Origin: Schlegelella_A sp038318385
Lineage (GTDB): Bacteria; Pseudomonadota; Gammaproteobacteria; Burkholderiales; Burkholderiaceae_C
NCBI GenBank assembly: GCA_038318385.1
Contig: JBBQCD010000009.1
Coordinates: 31,408 to 95,407, forward strand
Direction of reading: 5' to 3'
Length of the DNA: 64,000 nucleotides
Shown: positions 18,137 to 25,637 of the stretch, piece after piece
Layout of the letters: every line of letters starts with the position of its first letter
How positions within the stretch are numbered: the first letter of the stretch is position 1
The notes under the pieces: model-generated
The model's database searches: none
What the model saw: only the letters and a program-made list of their open reading frames with translations
What the model was told of the DNA's origin: nothing
Position numbers and translations under genes: made by a program

Positions 18137-18161
18137 GTAACCCCGGCCGCACTGACGCGAA
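18137..18161 (+). promoter_or_regulatory. Predicted SigF-dependent promoter of the bufferin operon
   Basis: On the plus strand GTAACC (18137-18142), 15 bases, then CGAA (18158-18161). It has the same elements and the same spacing as the divergent sigF promoter 32 bases away. Transcription would start near 18168, leaving an ~80-base leader before the precursor gene. Confidence 0.75.
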
Positions 18162-18246
18162 TTAGCAAGGGAGCGCGGATGCTCGAACCGTGGCGTCGCC
18201 GCGGGTCGCCGTCGCTCACCTTGCATCTACTTTTGGAGTTTGACAG

Positions 18247-18531
18247 ATGAACGCACGCTCGCTCGCATTCGCCACCGCCGCCCTCGCCGCTCTGGCCGGC
18301 AGTGCCTACGCCGCCGACAAGCCCATGGGCGACAAGGCCGCCGCCACCGAGAAATGCTACGGCGTGGCCATGGCCGGGAAGAACGACTGTGCCGCCGGAG
18401 CCGGCACCACGTGCGCCGGAACCTCGAAGGTCGACTACCAGGGCAACGCCTGGAAGAGCGTCCCGGCGGGTACCTGCGAGACGATGAAGACGCCAAACGG
18501 CACCGGATCGCTGAAGCCGATGAAGGCCTGA
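18247..18531 (+). CDS. bufA: Bufferin-type RiPP precursor, DUF2282 (BufA1-like)
   Basis: A 94-residue secreted precursor peptide. Residues 1-22 form a Sec signal ending AYA; the mature part has four cysteines, Cys37 (EKCYG), Cys48 (NDCAAG), Cys56 (TTCAG) and Cys77 (GTCET), the DUF2282 pattern. Family knowledge: DUF2282 peptides are bufferins, long RiPPs whose cysteines are converted by an MNIO enzyme and partner into copper-binding heterocycles that buffer copper in the periplasm. It is the first gene after a SigF-type promoter and directly precedes the MNIO gene. Modification itself is inferred. The ribosome site is weak (TTTTGGAGTTTGACAG upstream of the ATG). Confidence 0.9.
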   Translation: MNARSLAFATAALAALAGSAYAADKPMGDKAAATEKCYGVAMAGKNDCAAGAGTTCAGTSKVDYQGNAWKSVPAGTCETMKTPNGTGSLKPMKA

Positions 18532-18537
18532 TCGACG

Positions 18538-19401
18538 ATGGCGGAGGCACTCTCGCGGCCACCGGGTCTTTCGGGGCTCACCGCCGGCCTCGGCCTCAAG
18601 GCCGAGCACTACGACGCGGCGCTGGCCTGCACCGCGCCGGGCCTCTGGTTCGAGGTCCACGCCGAGAACTACACCGTCGCCGGCGGCCCCCGCCTGGCCT
18701 GGCTGGAAGCGATCCGCGCAGTGCACCCCGTGTCGCTCCACGGGGTGGCGCTGTCGCTTGGCGGCAGCGCCGGACCCGACCCCGCTGCGTTGACGGCGTT
18801 TGCCGATCTGGTGGCACGGATCCAGCCGGCCCTCGTGTCGGAGCATCTGGCGTGGTCGCGATGGGGCTCGGCTTCGTTCCCCGACCTGCTGCCCTGTCTG
18901 CGCAGCCATGAAGCACTGGCCTACATCGGAGCCAACATCGGCCGCGTCCAGGATGCCATCGGCCGCGCCATTGCCATCGAGAATCCGGCGCACTACATCG
19001 CACTCGACGGCCACGACTGGAGCGAGACCGACTTCCTCGAGGAACTCGCCCGGCGCTGCGGCTGCGACCTGCTGCTCGACATCAACAACGTCCATGTCGC
19101 CAGCCACAACCTCGGCACCGATCCCGTCGCCTACCTCGATGCCTTCCCCGCGACGCGTGTGGCCGAGATCCACCTCGCCGGCCATCGGCCGGATGCAACG
19201 CCCGGCAGCGCGCTGTTGATCGATTCGCACGATGCCGCGGTCGACGAAGCCGTCTGGCGCCTGTTTTCCCGCTTCGTCCAGCGTGCCGGGCCGCGGCCGA
19301 CGCTGATCGAGCGCGATGCCGACCTGCCGCCGTTCGCCACCTTGCTGGCCGAGCGCGAGCGCGCCGCGACCGCCCTCCTCGGCTGCGAGGCGCTGGCATG
19401 A
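18538..19401 (+). CDS. bufB: Multinuclear non-heme iron oxygenase, DUF692 (BufB-like)
   Basis: A 287-residue TIM-barrel MNIO enzyme (DUF692), the family of MbnB of methanobactin synthesis. Candidate iron ligands line up along the barrel: His68 (SLHG), His103 (SEHLAW), Glu148 (IENP), Asp181 and His186 (DINNVH), Glu210 and His212 (EIHLAGH), Asp229/His231 (DSHD) and Glu258 (IERD). In bufferin systems this enzyme oxidises precursor cysteines together with its partner. It lies 6 bases after the precursor and overlaps the partner gene by four bases (ATGA). Confidence 0.93.
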   Translation: MAEALSRPPGLSGLTAGLGLKAEHYDAALACTAPGLWFEVHAENYTVAGGPRLAWLEAIRAVHPVSLHGVALSLGGSAGPDPAALTAFADLVARIQPALVSEHLAWSRWGSASFPDLLPCLRSHEALAYIGANIGRVQDAIGRAIAIENPAHYIALDGHDWSETDFLEELARRCGCDLLLDINNVHVASHNLGTDPVAYLDAFPATRVAEIHLAGHRPDATPGSALLIDSHDAAVDEAVWRLFSRFVQRAGPRPTLIERDADLPPFATLLAERERAATALLGCEALA

Positions 19402-20174
19402 GCGCGGCCTTCGAGCGCGCGTTCATGGCTGCGCTCGTCGGCGATCCGCACGCCGGTTCCATCGATGTCCTGGTTTCGCCGGCGTTCGCGCGCCAACCGG
19501 GCTTTGCCGTCTACCGCAACAACGTCGTCAGCGCCTGCATCGAGGCGCTGGAGGCGAACTATCCGACCGTGCTCGCACTTGTCGGACCTGACTGGTTCCG
19601 CGAGGCCGCGACCGCGTTCGTGCGCGGCTCGTGGCCCGACGACGGCCGGATGGCCTACTACGGCAACGGCTTTGCAGCCTTCCTTCGTGGCTTCGACCCC
19701 GCCAGCGCGCTGCCCTACCTGGCCGGCGTCGCCGAACTCGACCGCTGCTGGACCGAAGCCCACCTCGCGGCCGACGCCGCGCCGCTCGATCCTGCCGCCG
19801 TCGCCCGCTGGAGCCCCGAGGAACTCGCCGCGGCGACGCTCGTCCCGCACCCGGCTGCGCGCTGGGCCCGCTTCGACGAGGGACCGATCTTCACGATCTG
19901 GCGCCGTCACCGCGAGGGGGCCGACCTCTCCGAAGAACTCGACTGGCGCGCCGAAGCGGCGTTCGTCGGCCGACCGCGATCGGCCGTCGCCTGGCAGTTG
20001 ATCGATGCCGAAAGCTGTGCGTTCCTCGACGCCTGCGCGCGAGGGGCGTGCTTCAGCGACGCGGCCGAGGCCAGCGCCATCGACCCGATCGATGCATTGC
20101 CGGCGCTCTTCCTTTGTGGCGCGTTCAGCCACGCCGTGCCGGCGGCGTCCGGCGCTCACGAAAGACGCCCATGA
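19398..20174 (+). CDS. bufC: DUF2063 partner protein of MNIO enzyme (BufC-like)
   Basis: A 258-residue DUF2063 protein. The N-terminal family signature is clear: FAVYRNNVVSACIEALEANY followed by PTVLALVGPDWF. In MNIO systems this partner binds the precursor peptide through a RiPP-recognition-like domain and brings it to the enzyme. The C-terminal half is more variable and ends in an Ala-rich tail. It overlaps both neighbours by four bases, so stoichiometric production with BufB and the DoxX protein is likely. Confidence 0.9.
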   Translation: MSAAFERAFMAALVGDPHAGSIDVLVSPAFARQPGFAVYRNNVVSACIEALEANYPTVLALVGPDWFREAATAFVRGSWPDDGRMAYYGNGFAAFLRGFDPASALPYLAGVAELDRCWTEAHLAADAAPLDPAAVARWSPEELAAATLVPHPAARWARFDEGPIFTIWRRHREGADLSEELDWRAEAAFVGRPRSAVAWQLIDAESCAFLDACARGACFSDAAEASAIDPIDALPALFLCGAFSHAVPAASGAHERRP

Positions 20175-20626
20175 ACCATGCCGGGGTCTCGACCGCGCGG
20201 GGCCGCTGGAACCTGGCGGCGACGAATCTCGAACGCTGGATCGGACTGGATCCGATCCTCCTCGCCAGCCGGATCGCGATGGCCGCTGTCTTCCTGCTTT
20301 CCGGCCGCACGAAGGTCGACGCATCGTTCCGGGTGACCGACGGCGCCATCGGCCTGTTCCGCGACGAATTCGCACTGCCGCTGATCGACCCGGCGCTGGC
20401 CGCCCACTTCGCCGCTTACGCCGAGCATCTGTTCCCGTTGCTGCTGGTCCTGGGCCTGCTGACGCGGCCGGCGGCGCTGGCGCTGCTCGCGATGACAGCG
20501 GTGATCCAGATCTTCGTCTACCCGGATGCCTGGCCGACCCATCTCACGTGGGCCGTGCCGCTCCTGCTGCTGGTGGCGCGTGGCGGCGGGCGCTGGTCGC
20601 TCGATCGCGTGCTCGGCCTGCGCTGA
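20171..20626 (+). CDS. DoxX-like membrane protein
   Basis: A 151-residue integral membrane protein of the DoxX/DUF417-like superfamily with four predicted helices (around ILLASRIAMAAVFLLSGRTK, LFPLLLVLGLL, PAALALLAMTAVIQIFV and WAVPLLLLVA). The ATG overlaps the BufC stop (ATGA). DoxX proteins are a frequent last gene of DUF2282-DUF692-DUF2063 operons; an electron-transfer or quinone-linked redox role in peptide maturation or copper handling is plausible but unproven. Confidence 0.85.
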   Translation: MNHAGVSTARGRWNLAATNLERWIGLDPILLASRIAMAAVFLLSGRTKVDASFRVTDGAIGLFRDEFALPLIDPALAAHFAAYAEHLFPLLLVLGLLTRPAALALLAMTAVIQIFVYPDAWPTHLTWAVPLLLLVARGGGRWSLDRVLGLR

Positions 20627-20636
20627 GCACGACTGG

Positions 20637-21191
20637 CTAGGTGACGCGTGCCTGCGCGACCAGCGGGTCGACCAGCTGGCGCGCTGCAGACCCGGTCCAG
20701 TCCATCTCTCCGAGGACCGTGAGGCGCGGCTGCCCGGCGCGATCGACCAGCACCGTGCTCGGGAAGACGCGCGGCGTCCAGGCACCGGCGGCCTCGCCGT
20801 TGCGGTCGAGCAGGATCGGCAGCGTCACCGGCTGGGCCTCGAGGAAGCGTCGAATCGTCGGGATCGCTTCCTGGTAGTTCACTGCCACGACCACGACGCC
20901 ATCGCGCTCGAGGCGCTGCGCCATCAGTTCGAGCGACGGCATCTCGGCCCGGCAGGGCTCGCACCAGGTTGCCCAGAAGTTCAGCACGACGACGCGGCCG
21001 CGCTGCGCAGCCAGGCTCCAGGGCTTGCCGCCCAGGTCGTTGAGCTCGAGCCTGGGCACCGTTCGGTCCGCCGGCCACGGTCGCACCTGGTAGGCGGCAC
21101 GCGCATTGCCAGCAAGGGCGAAGGCGGCGCCGGCGACCAGCAGGTCGCGGCGGGTCAGGCGGTGCAGGACCGATGGTTGCATCCCGGACAT
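20637..21191 (-). CDS. TlpA-family thioredoxin-like protein
   Basis: A periplasmic thiol-disulfide oxidoreductase. The thioredoxin active site is WCEPC in VVVLNFWATWCEPCRAEMP, and the cis-Pro loop is FPSTVLVD. The N-terminus has a basic LTRRDLLVAGAAFALAGNARA signal that could be Tat or Sec. The frame opens at 21224, but ATGs at 21191 and 21182 give a better signal peptide; 21191 is used with moderate confidence. It ends only 10 bases from the DoxX gene, convergent with the bufferin operon. A role in keeping periplasmic cysteines reduced would fit the neighbouring system but could be chance. Confidence 0.88.
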   Translation of the reverse strand: MSGMQPSVLHRLTRRDLLVAGAAFALAGNARAAYQVRPWPADRTVPRLELNDLGGKPWSLAAQRGRVVVLNFWATWCEPCRAEMPSLELMAQRLERDGVVVVAVNYQEAIPTIRRFLEAQPVTLPILLDRNGEAAGAWTPRVFPSTVLVDRAGQPRLTVLGEMDWTGSAARQLVDPLVAQARVT

Positions 21192-21262
21192 TCTGTTCGA
21201 TTCGACGACGTCGTGCGCGGCCAAGGTCCCCGCGCGGTACCCTCCACTCCTCGAGAGCCAAG

Positions 21263-22216
21263 ATGCGCACCCCTCGTTTCATCCAGAGCCACGTCCCCGA
21301 CTCCACCGAAGAGCGCGCGGCCGCGTGCGCCGCGCTGCTGGCGTCCCAGGCCAGCGCCGCGCCGAAGTTTTTCTACGACCGGCTCGGTTCGCACCTGTTC
21401 GAGGCCATCACCGAGCTTCCCGAGTACTACCCGACACGGACCGAAGCGGCGATCTTCCAGCGCCACGGCCGCGAGATGGCTCAGGCTGCCGGGGTCGGTG
21501 CGACCCTGATCGACCTCGGCGCCGGCAACTGCGCCAAGGCGACTCGGCTCTTCCCGCTGCTGGAGCCGCGGCGCTATGTCGCCGTCGACATCTCGGTGGA
21601 TTTCCTGCGCGACGCCCTGCGCCAGGTGCAGCGCGAGCACCCGTCGACCGACGTCGTCGGGCTCGGCATGGACTTCTCGACCGAACTCGACATTCCCGCC
21701 GACCTGATCGATGGCCGGACGGTCTTCTTCTATCCGGGCTCGAGCATCGGCAACTTCACGCCCGCCGAAGCGCTGGAATTCCTGCGGCGGGTCCATGCGC
21801 AGGCCGGGGACGGCGGACTGCTGATCGGCGTCGACCTGGTCAAGCCGACCGAAGTGCTGGAGGCCGCTTACGACGATGCCCTCGGCGTGACCGCAGCCTT
21901 CAACCTGAATCTGCTGCGGCATCTCAACCGCCTGATCGGCAGCGACTTCGATCCCCAAGCCTGGCGCCACATCGCGGTCTTCGACACCGTGAATTCGCGC
22001 ATCGAGATGTATCTCGAAGCGCGCCGCGACCTGACGGTGCGCTGGCCGGGCGCTACGCGCGCCTTTCGCGGCGGCGAACGCATCCACACCGAGCATTCCT
22101 GCAAGTACACGCCGCGAGCGTTCTCAGAGTTGCTTCAGCAGGCAGGTTTCAGGCGCCCCACCGTCTGGACCGATCCCGAGGGCTGGTTCGCGGTCTTCTG
22201 GGCGCCGGCCGCCTGA
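21263..22216 (+). CDS. egtD: L-histidine N(alpha)-methyltransferase, EgtD-like
   Basis: A 317-residue methyltransferase of the EgtD/DUF2260 type that trimethylates histidine to hercynine, the first step of ergothioneine synthesis. The SAM motif is LIDLGAGNCAKATRLFPLL, with YVAVDISVDFL after it, and the family motif FFYPGSSIGNFTP. The start ATG at 21263 has GAGAG upstream and gives the usual length. The ergothioneine sulfoxide synthase EgtB, normally adjacent, is not in the window. Either it is elsewhere or the enzyme has another substrate. Confidence 0.88.
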   Translation: MRTPRFIQSHVPDSTEERAAACAALLASQASAAPKFFYDRLGSHLFEAITELPEYYPTRTEAAIFQRHGREMAQAAGVGATLIDLGAGNCAKATRLFPLLEPRRYVAVDISVDFLRDALRQVQREHPSTDVVGLGMDFSTELDIPADLIDGRTVFFYPGSSIGNFTPAEALEFLRRVHAQAGDGGLLIGVDLVKPTEVLEAAYDDALGVTAAFNLNLLRHLNRLIGSDFDPQAWRHIAVFDTVNSRIEMYLEARRDLTVRWPGATRAFRGGERIHTEHSCKYTPRAFSELLQQAGFRRPTVWTDPEGWFAVFWAPAA

Positions 22217-22276
22217 GCCGGCCAACGCCGCGGATCCAGGGCTCTGGTCCAGGCTTCACCCCCAGGGGGCGCTGCC

Positions 22277-22858
22277 CTAAGTCTCGATGCGCGGAGGCCG
22301 CGGGTGCAACCGCGCCATCGCATAGCTGTCGACGTAGCGACCGTCGCGCAGGGCATAGCCCCGCATCGTGCCTTCGATCTCGAAGCCGAACTTGCGGTAC
22401 AGGCGCAGGGCGACCTCGTTGTCGGTATAGACATTGAGCTCGAGCCTGAGCACGCCGACCCAGTTGTCGGCGTAGTCGCAGATCGCTGCCATCAGCGCCG
22501 TTCCGACCCCGAGGCCCTGCGCCCGGGGGGCCACGGAGATGCCGATCATCATCACGTGACGACGCCGCTGCGCGGGACCTGCCCGATGCAGCCCGGAACT
22601 GCCGACGACCTCTCCGGCGATCTCGGCCGCGAGCGGCAGATCGACGCTGCCGGGGGCGCACATCTCGATGAGCCGGGCGTGCCAGGTCGGCGCGTCGGTG
22701 AACGGCATCTGCATCAGCCCGCTGTACACCGCCGGATGGCTCATCATCGCGGCGTAGGCAGCAGCGTCGTTCGGCGAAGCCCGGCGCACGGTGATCGGCG
22801 CGGCGGCGACTCTCGCCGCCGCCGGATCCGGCCGCGATCGCCGCTTGGACTCAGGCAC
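22277..22858 (-). CDS. GNAT-family N-acetyltransferase
   Basis: About 193 residues with a GNAT fold. The acetyl-CoA binding motif is ISVAPRAQGLGVGTALMAA (R/QxxGxG/A), followed by LELNVYTDNEVALRLYRKFG and GFEIEGTMRGYALRDGRYVD, typical of the RimJ/RimL-PhnO-like group. No start with a good ribosome site is visible; the GTG at 22858, overlapping the alaS stop by 8 bases, is taken because it couples translation to alaS. The substrate (protein N-terminus, amino compound or antibiotic) is not predictable. Confidence 0.82.
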   Translation of the reverse strand: MPESKRRSRPDPAAARVAAAPITVRRASPNDAAAYAAMMSHPAVYSGLMQMPFTDAPTWHARLIEMCAPGSVDLPLAAEIAGEVVGSSGLHRAGPAQRRRHVMMIGISVAPRAQGLGVGTALMAAICDYADNWVGVLRLELNVYTDNEVALRLYRKFGFEIEGTMRGYALRDGRYVDSYAMARLHPRPPRIET

Positions 22859-25526
22859 GTTCGGAGACCCATGGCGCGACCGACGCCAGCGCGGCGTCGA
22901 GCATCCCCGGCTCGGTGCCACCCGCCATCGCCAGGTCGGCCTTGCCGCCACCCTTGCCGCCGACCTGCCCGGCGACATGGTTCACCAGCTCGCCGGCCTT
23001 GATCCGCGCGGTGCTGTCGGCGGTGACACCGGCGGCCAACTGCACGCGCCCGCCATCGACCACGGCCAGCACGATCACCGCCGTCTTCAGCTTGTCCTTC
23101 AACTTGTCGAGCGTGTCGCGCAAGGTCTTCGCATCGGCGCCGTCGAGACGCGCCGCGAGGACCTTCAGGCCCTTGACGTCGACTGCGCGGGCGACGAGGT
23201 CGTCGCCTTGGGAGGACGCGAGCCTGCCCTTCAGCGCGGCGAGCTCGCGCTCGAGGCCGCGGACCTGCTCGAGCACCTGCCCGACCCGTGCCGGCACCTC
23301 GGCCGGCGCGGCCTTCAGCGCGCCGGCCAGGCGCTGGACGGTATCCTCGAGCCCCTGCAGGTAAGCCAGGGCGTTGTCGCCCGTCACGGCCTCGACGCGG
23401 CGGATGCCGGCCGCAACCCCGCTCTCGGCGACGATCTTGAAGAGACCGATGTCGCCGGTGCGCTGCACGTGAGTGCCGCCGCAGAGCTCGCGGCTCGAGC
23501 CGATGTCGAGGACCCGAACCTCGTCGCCATACTTCTCGCCGAACAGCATCATCGCGCCGAGCTTCTGCGCTTCCTCGATAGGCATCGTGCGCGCCCCGGT
23601 CGCGTGGTTCTCGAGGATTTCGGCATTGACCTTCGCCTCGACCTCGCGGATCTCGGCGTCCGTCAGCGGCGCGTTGTGGGCGAAGTCGAAGCGCGTGCGC
23701 TCGGCGTTGACCAGCGAGCCCTTCTGCTGCACGTGCTCGCCGAGAACCTCGCGCAACGCCTTGTGCATCAGGTGGGTCGCGCTGTGATTGCGCACGGTGC
23801 GGGCGCGCTTCTCGGCGTCGACCCTCGCCCCCAGCGTGTCGCCGAGTCGGAGCGAGCCCTCGACGACGCGGCCATGGTGGCCGAAGACGGTGGCCTGGAT
23901 CTTCAGCGTGTCGTCGACGAGGAAGCGCGCGAGCGCGTTGCGCAGCTCGCCGGTGTCACCGACCTGTCCGCCGCTTTCGGCATAGAACGGCGTGTGGTCG
24001 AGGACGACCACCGCGGCATCGCCGGAACGCGCCTCGGCGACCGCGGTGCCGTCGACGTAGATGGCGGTGACGCGGGCGCTTTCGTGCGCCAGCCCCTCGT
24101 AGCCATGGAAGGTCGTCGCCGCGCCGCTGTACTCCAGGCCCTGGGCGACCTTGAACTTGCCGGCATCGCGCGCGCGCCGGCGCTGCTCGTCGAGGAGCGC
24201 CTCGAAGCGGGCCTGGTCGACGGCGACGCCGCGCTCGCGGCAGACGTCGGCAGTCAGGTCGACCGGAAAACCGAAGGTGTCGTGCAGCTTGAAGGCGACG
24301 TCACCCGACAGGGTGGCGCGCGCGACGCCCGGAATGCCGGGTGCCGGCAGCGACCCTGCCAGTCCGGTCAACTTGTGCAGCTCGCTCTCGAGGATCTCCA
24401 TGCCGTTGGCGATGGTCCGGAAGAACGCCTCCTCCTCCTGCCGCAGCACGTCGGTCGCGCGCTTCTGGTTCTCGCGCAGTTCCGGGTAGGCCTCGCCCAT
24501 CTCCGCAACGAGCGGCGCGACCATGGCGTGGAAGAAGGGCTTGCGCGCGCCCAGCTTGTAGCCGTGGCGGATGGCGCGCCGGGTGATGCGCCGCAGGACG
24601 TATCCCCGGCCTTCGTTGCCGGGGATGACGCCGTCGACGACGGTGAAGGCACAGGCACGGATGTGGTCGGCGATGACCTTGAGCGACGGGCTGTCCGGAT
24701 CGAAGTCGCCCGCGCCCGCCCCATCGACCGCCTTCTTGGCCGCCGCGAGCAGGGCCACGAACAGGTCGATCTCGTAGTTCGAGTGAACGTGCTGGAGGAC
24801 CGCGGTGAGGCGCTCCAGGCCCATGCCGGTGTCCACGCTCGGCTTCGGCAGCCGGTGCATCACGCCCGCCTCGTCGCGGTTGAACTGCATGAAGACGTTG
24901 TTCCAGATCTCGATGTAGCGGTCGCCGTCCTCCTCGGGCGAGCCCGGCGGGCCGCCGGGGATGCCCTCGCCGTGGTCGTAGAAGATCTCGGAGCACGGGC
25001 CACAGGGCCCGGTGTCGCCCATCATCCAGAAGTTGTCGGTGGCGTAGCGCGCCCCCTTGTTGTCGCCGATGCGCACGATGCGTTCGGCCGGCAGCCCGAT
25101 GTCGTCCTTCCAGATGGCGTAGGCCTCGTCGTCCTCGGCGTAGACCGTCGCCCAGAGCTTGTCCTTCGGCAGCTTGTAGACCTCGGTCAGCAGCTCCCAC
25201 GCAAAGCGCAGCGCGTCCTTCTTGAAATAGTCGCCGAAACTGAAGTTGCCGAGCATCTCGAAAAAGGTGTGATGGCGCGCGGTGTAGCCGACGTTCTCGA
25301 GGTCGTTGTGCTTGCCGCCGGCGCGGATGCACTTCTGCGAAGTGGTGGCGCGGACGTACGGGCGCTTGTCGTAGCCGAGGAAGACGTCCTTGAACTGGTT
25401 CATCCCGGCGTTCGTGAACAGCAACGTCGGGTCGTCGCCGGGAACCACCGGACTCGACGCGACGACGGTGTGGCCCTTCGATTCGAAGAACTTCAGGAAC
25501 GTGGAACGGATCTCGGAGGCTTTCAT
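22851..25526 (-). CDS. alaS: Alanine-tRNA ligase
   Basis: Full-length 891-residue alanyl-tRNA synthetase. The class II catalytic core begins MKASEIRSTFLKFFESKGH and includes motif 2 around VGYTARHHTFFEMLGN. The editing domain has the zinc-binding HSATHLMHKAL and CGGTH motifs, which clear mischarged Ser- and Gly-tRNA. The C-terminal DHHA1/C-Ala domain shows the glycine-rich QVGGKGGGKADLAMAGG. Essential housekeeping gene, divergent from the aldehyde dehydrogenase. Confidence 0.98.
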   Translation of the reverse strand: MKASEIRSTFLKFFESKGHTVVASSPVVPGDDPTLLFTNAGMNQFKDVFLGYDKRPYVRATTSQKCIRAGGKHNDLENVGYTARHHTFFEMLGNFSFGDYFKKDALRFAWELLTEVYKLPKDKLWATVYAEDDEAYAIWKDDIGLPAERIVRIGDNKGARYATDNFWMMGDTGPCGPCSEIFYDHGEGIPGGPPGSPEEDGDRYIEIWNNVFMQFNRDEAGVMHRLPKPSVDTGMGLERLTAVLQHVHSNYEIDLFVALLAAAKKAVDGAGAGDFDPDSPSLKVIADHIRACAFTVVDGVIPGNEGRGYVLRRITRRAIRHGYKLGARKPFFHAMVAPLVAEMGEAYPELRENQKRATDVLRQEEEAFFRTIANGMEILESELHKLTGLAGSLPAPGIPGVARATLSGDVAFKLHDTFGFPVDLTADVCRERGVAVDQARFEALLDEQRRRARDAGKFKVAQGLEYSGAATTFHGYEGLAHESARVTAIYVDGTAVAEARSGDAAVVVLDHTPFYAESGGQVGDTGELRNALARFLVDDTLKIQATVFGHHGRVVEGSLRLGDTLGARVDAEKRARTVRNHSATHLMHKALREVLGEHVQQKGSLVNAERTRFDFAHNAPLTDAEIREVEAKVNAEILENHATGARTMPIEEAQKLGAMMLFGEKYGDEVRVLDIGSSRELCGGTHVQRTGDIGLFKIVAESGVAAGIRRVEAVTGDNALAYLQGLEDTVQRLAGALKAAPAEVPARVGQVLEQVRGLERELAALKGRLASSQGDDLVARAVDVKGLKVLAARLDGADAKTLRDTLDKLKDKLKTAVIVLAVVDGGRVQLAAGVTADSTARIKAGELVNHVAGQVGGKGGGKADLAMAGGTEPGMLDAALASVAPWVSERA

Positions 25527-25637
25527 CGACGGACTCGGGTCAGGAGGGGCATGAGCGCCCCGGACAGCGCGCCGGACCCCTCGACCCGCAGGCTATCGCG
25601 AGCGGGGTAGAGTGTGCGGCTGAACGGAGATTTTCCC

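Noticed and set aside
18045..18152. Longer start of the sigma factor at 18152
   Set aside because: It would place the start upstream of the sigF promoter and adds residues absent from this family.
22791..25610. 939-codon open frame antisense to alaS
   Set aside because: Mirror frame of a high-GC gene; no family pattern, His/Arg/Val-rich composition, and alaS is unambiguous on the other strand.
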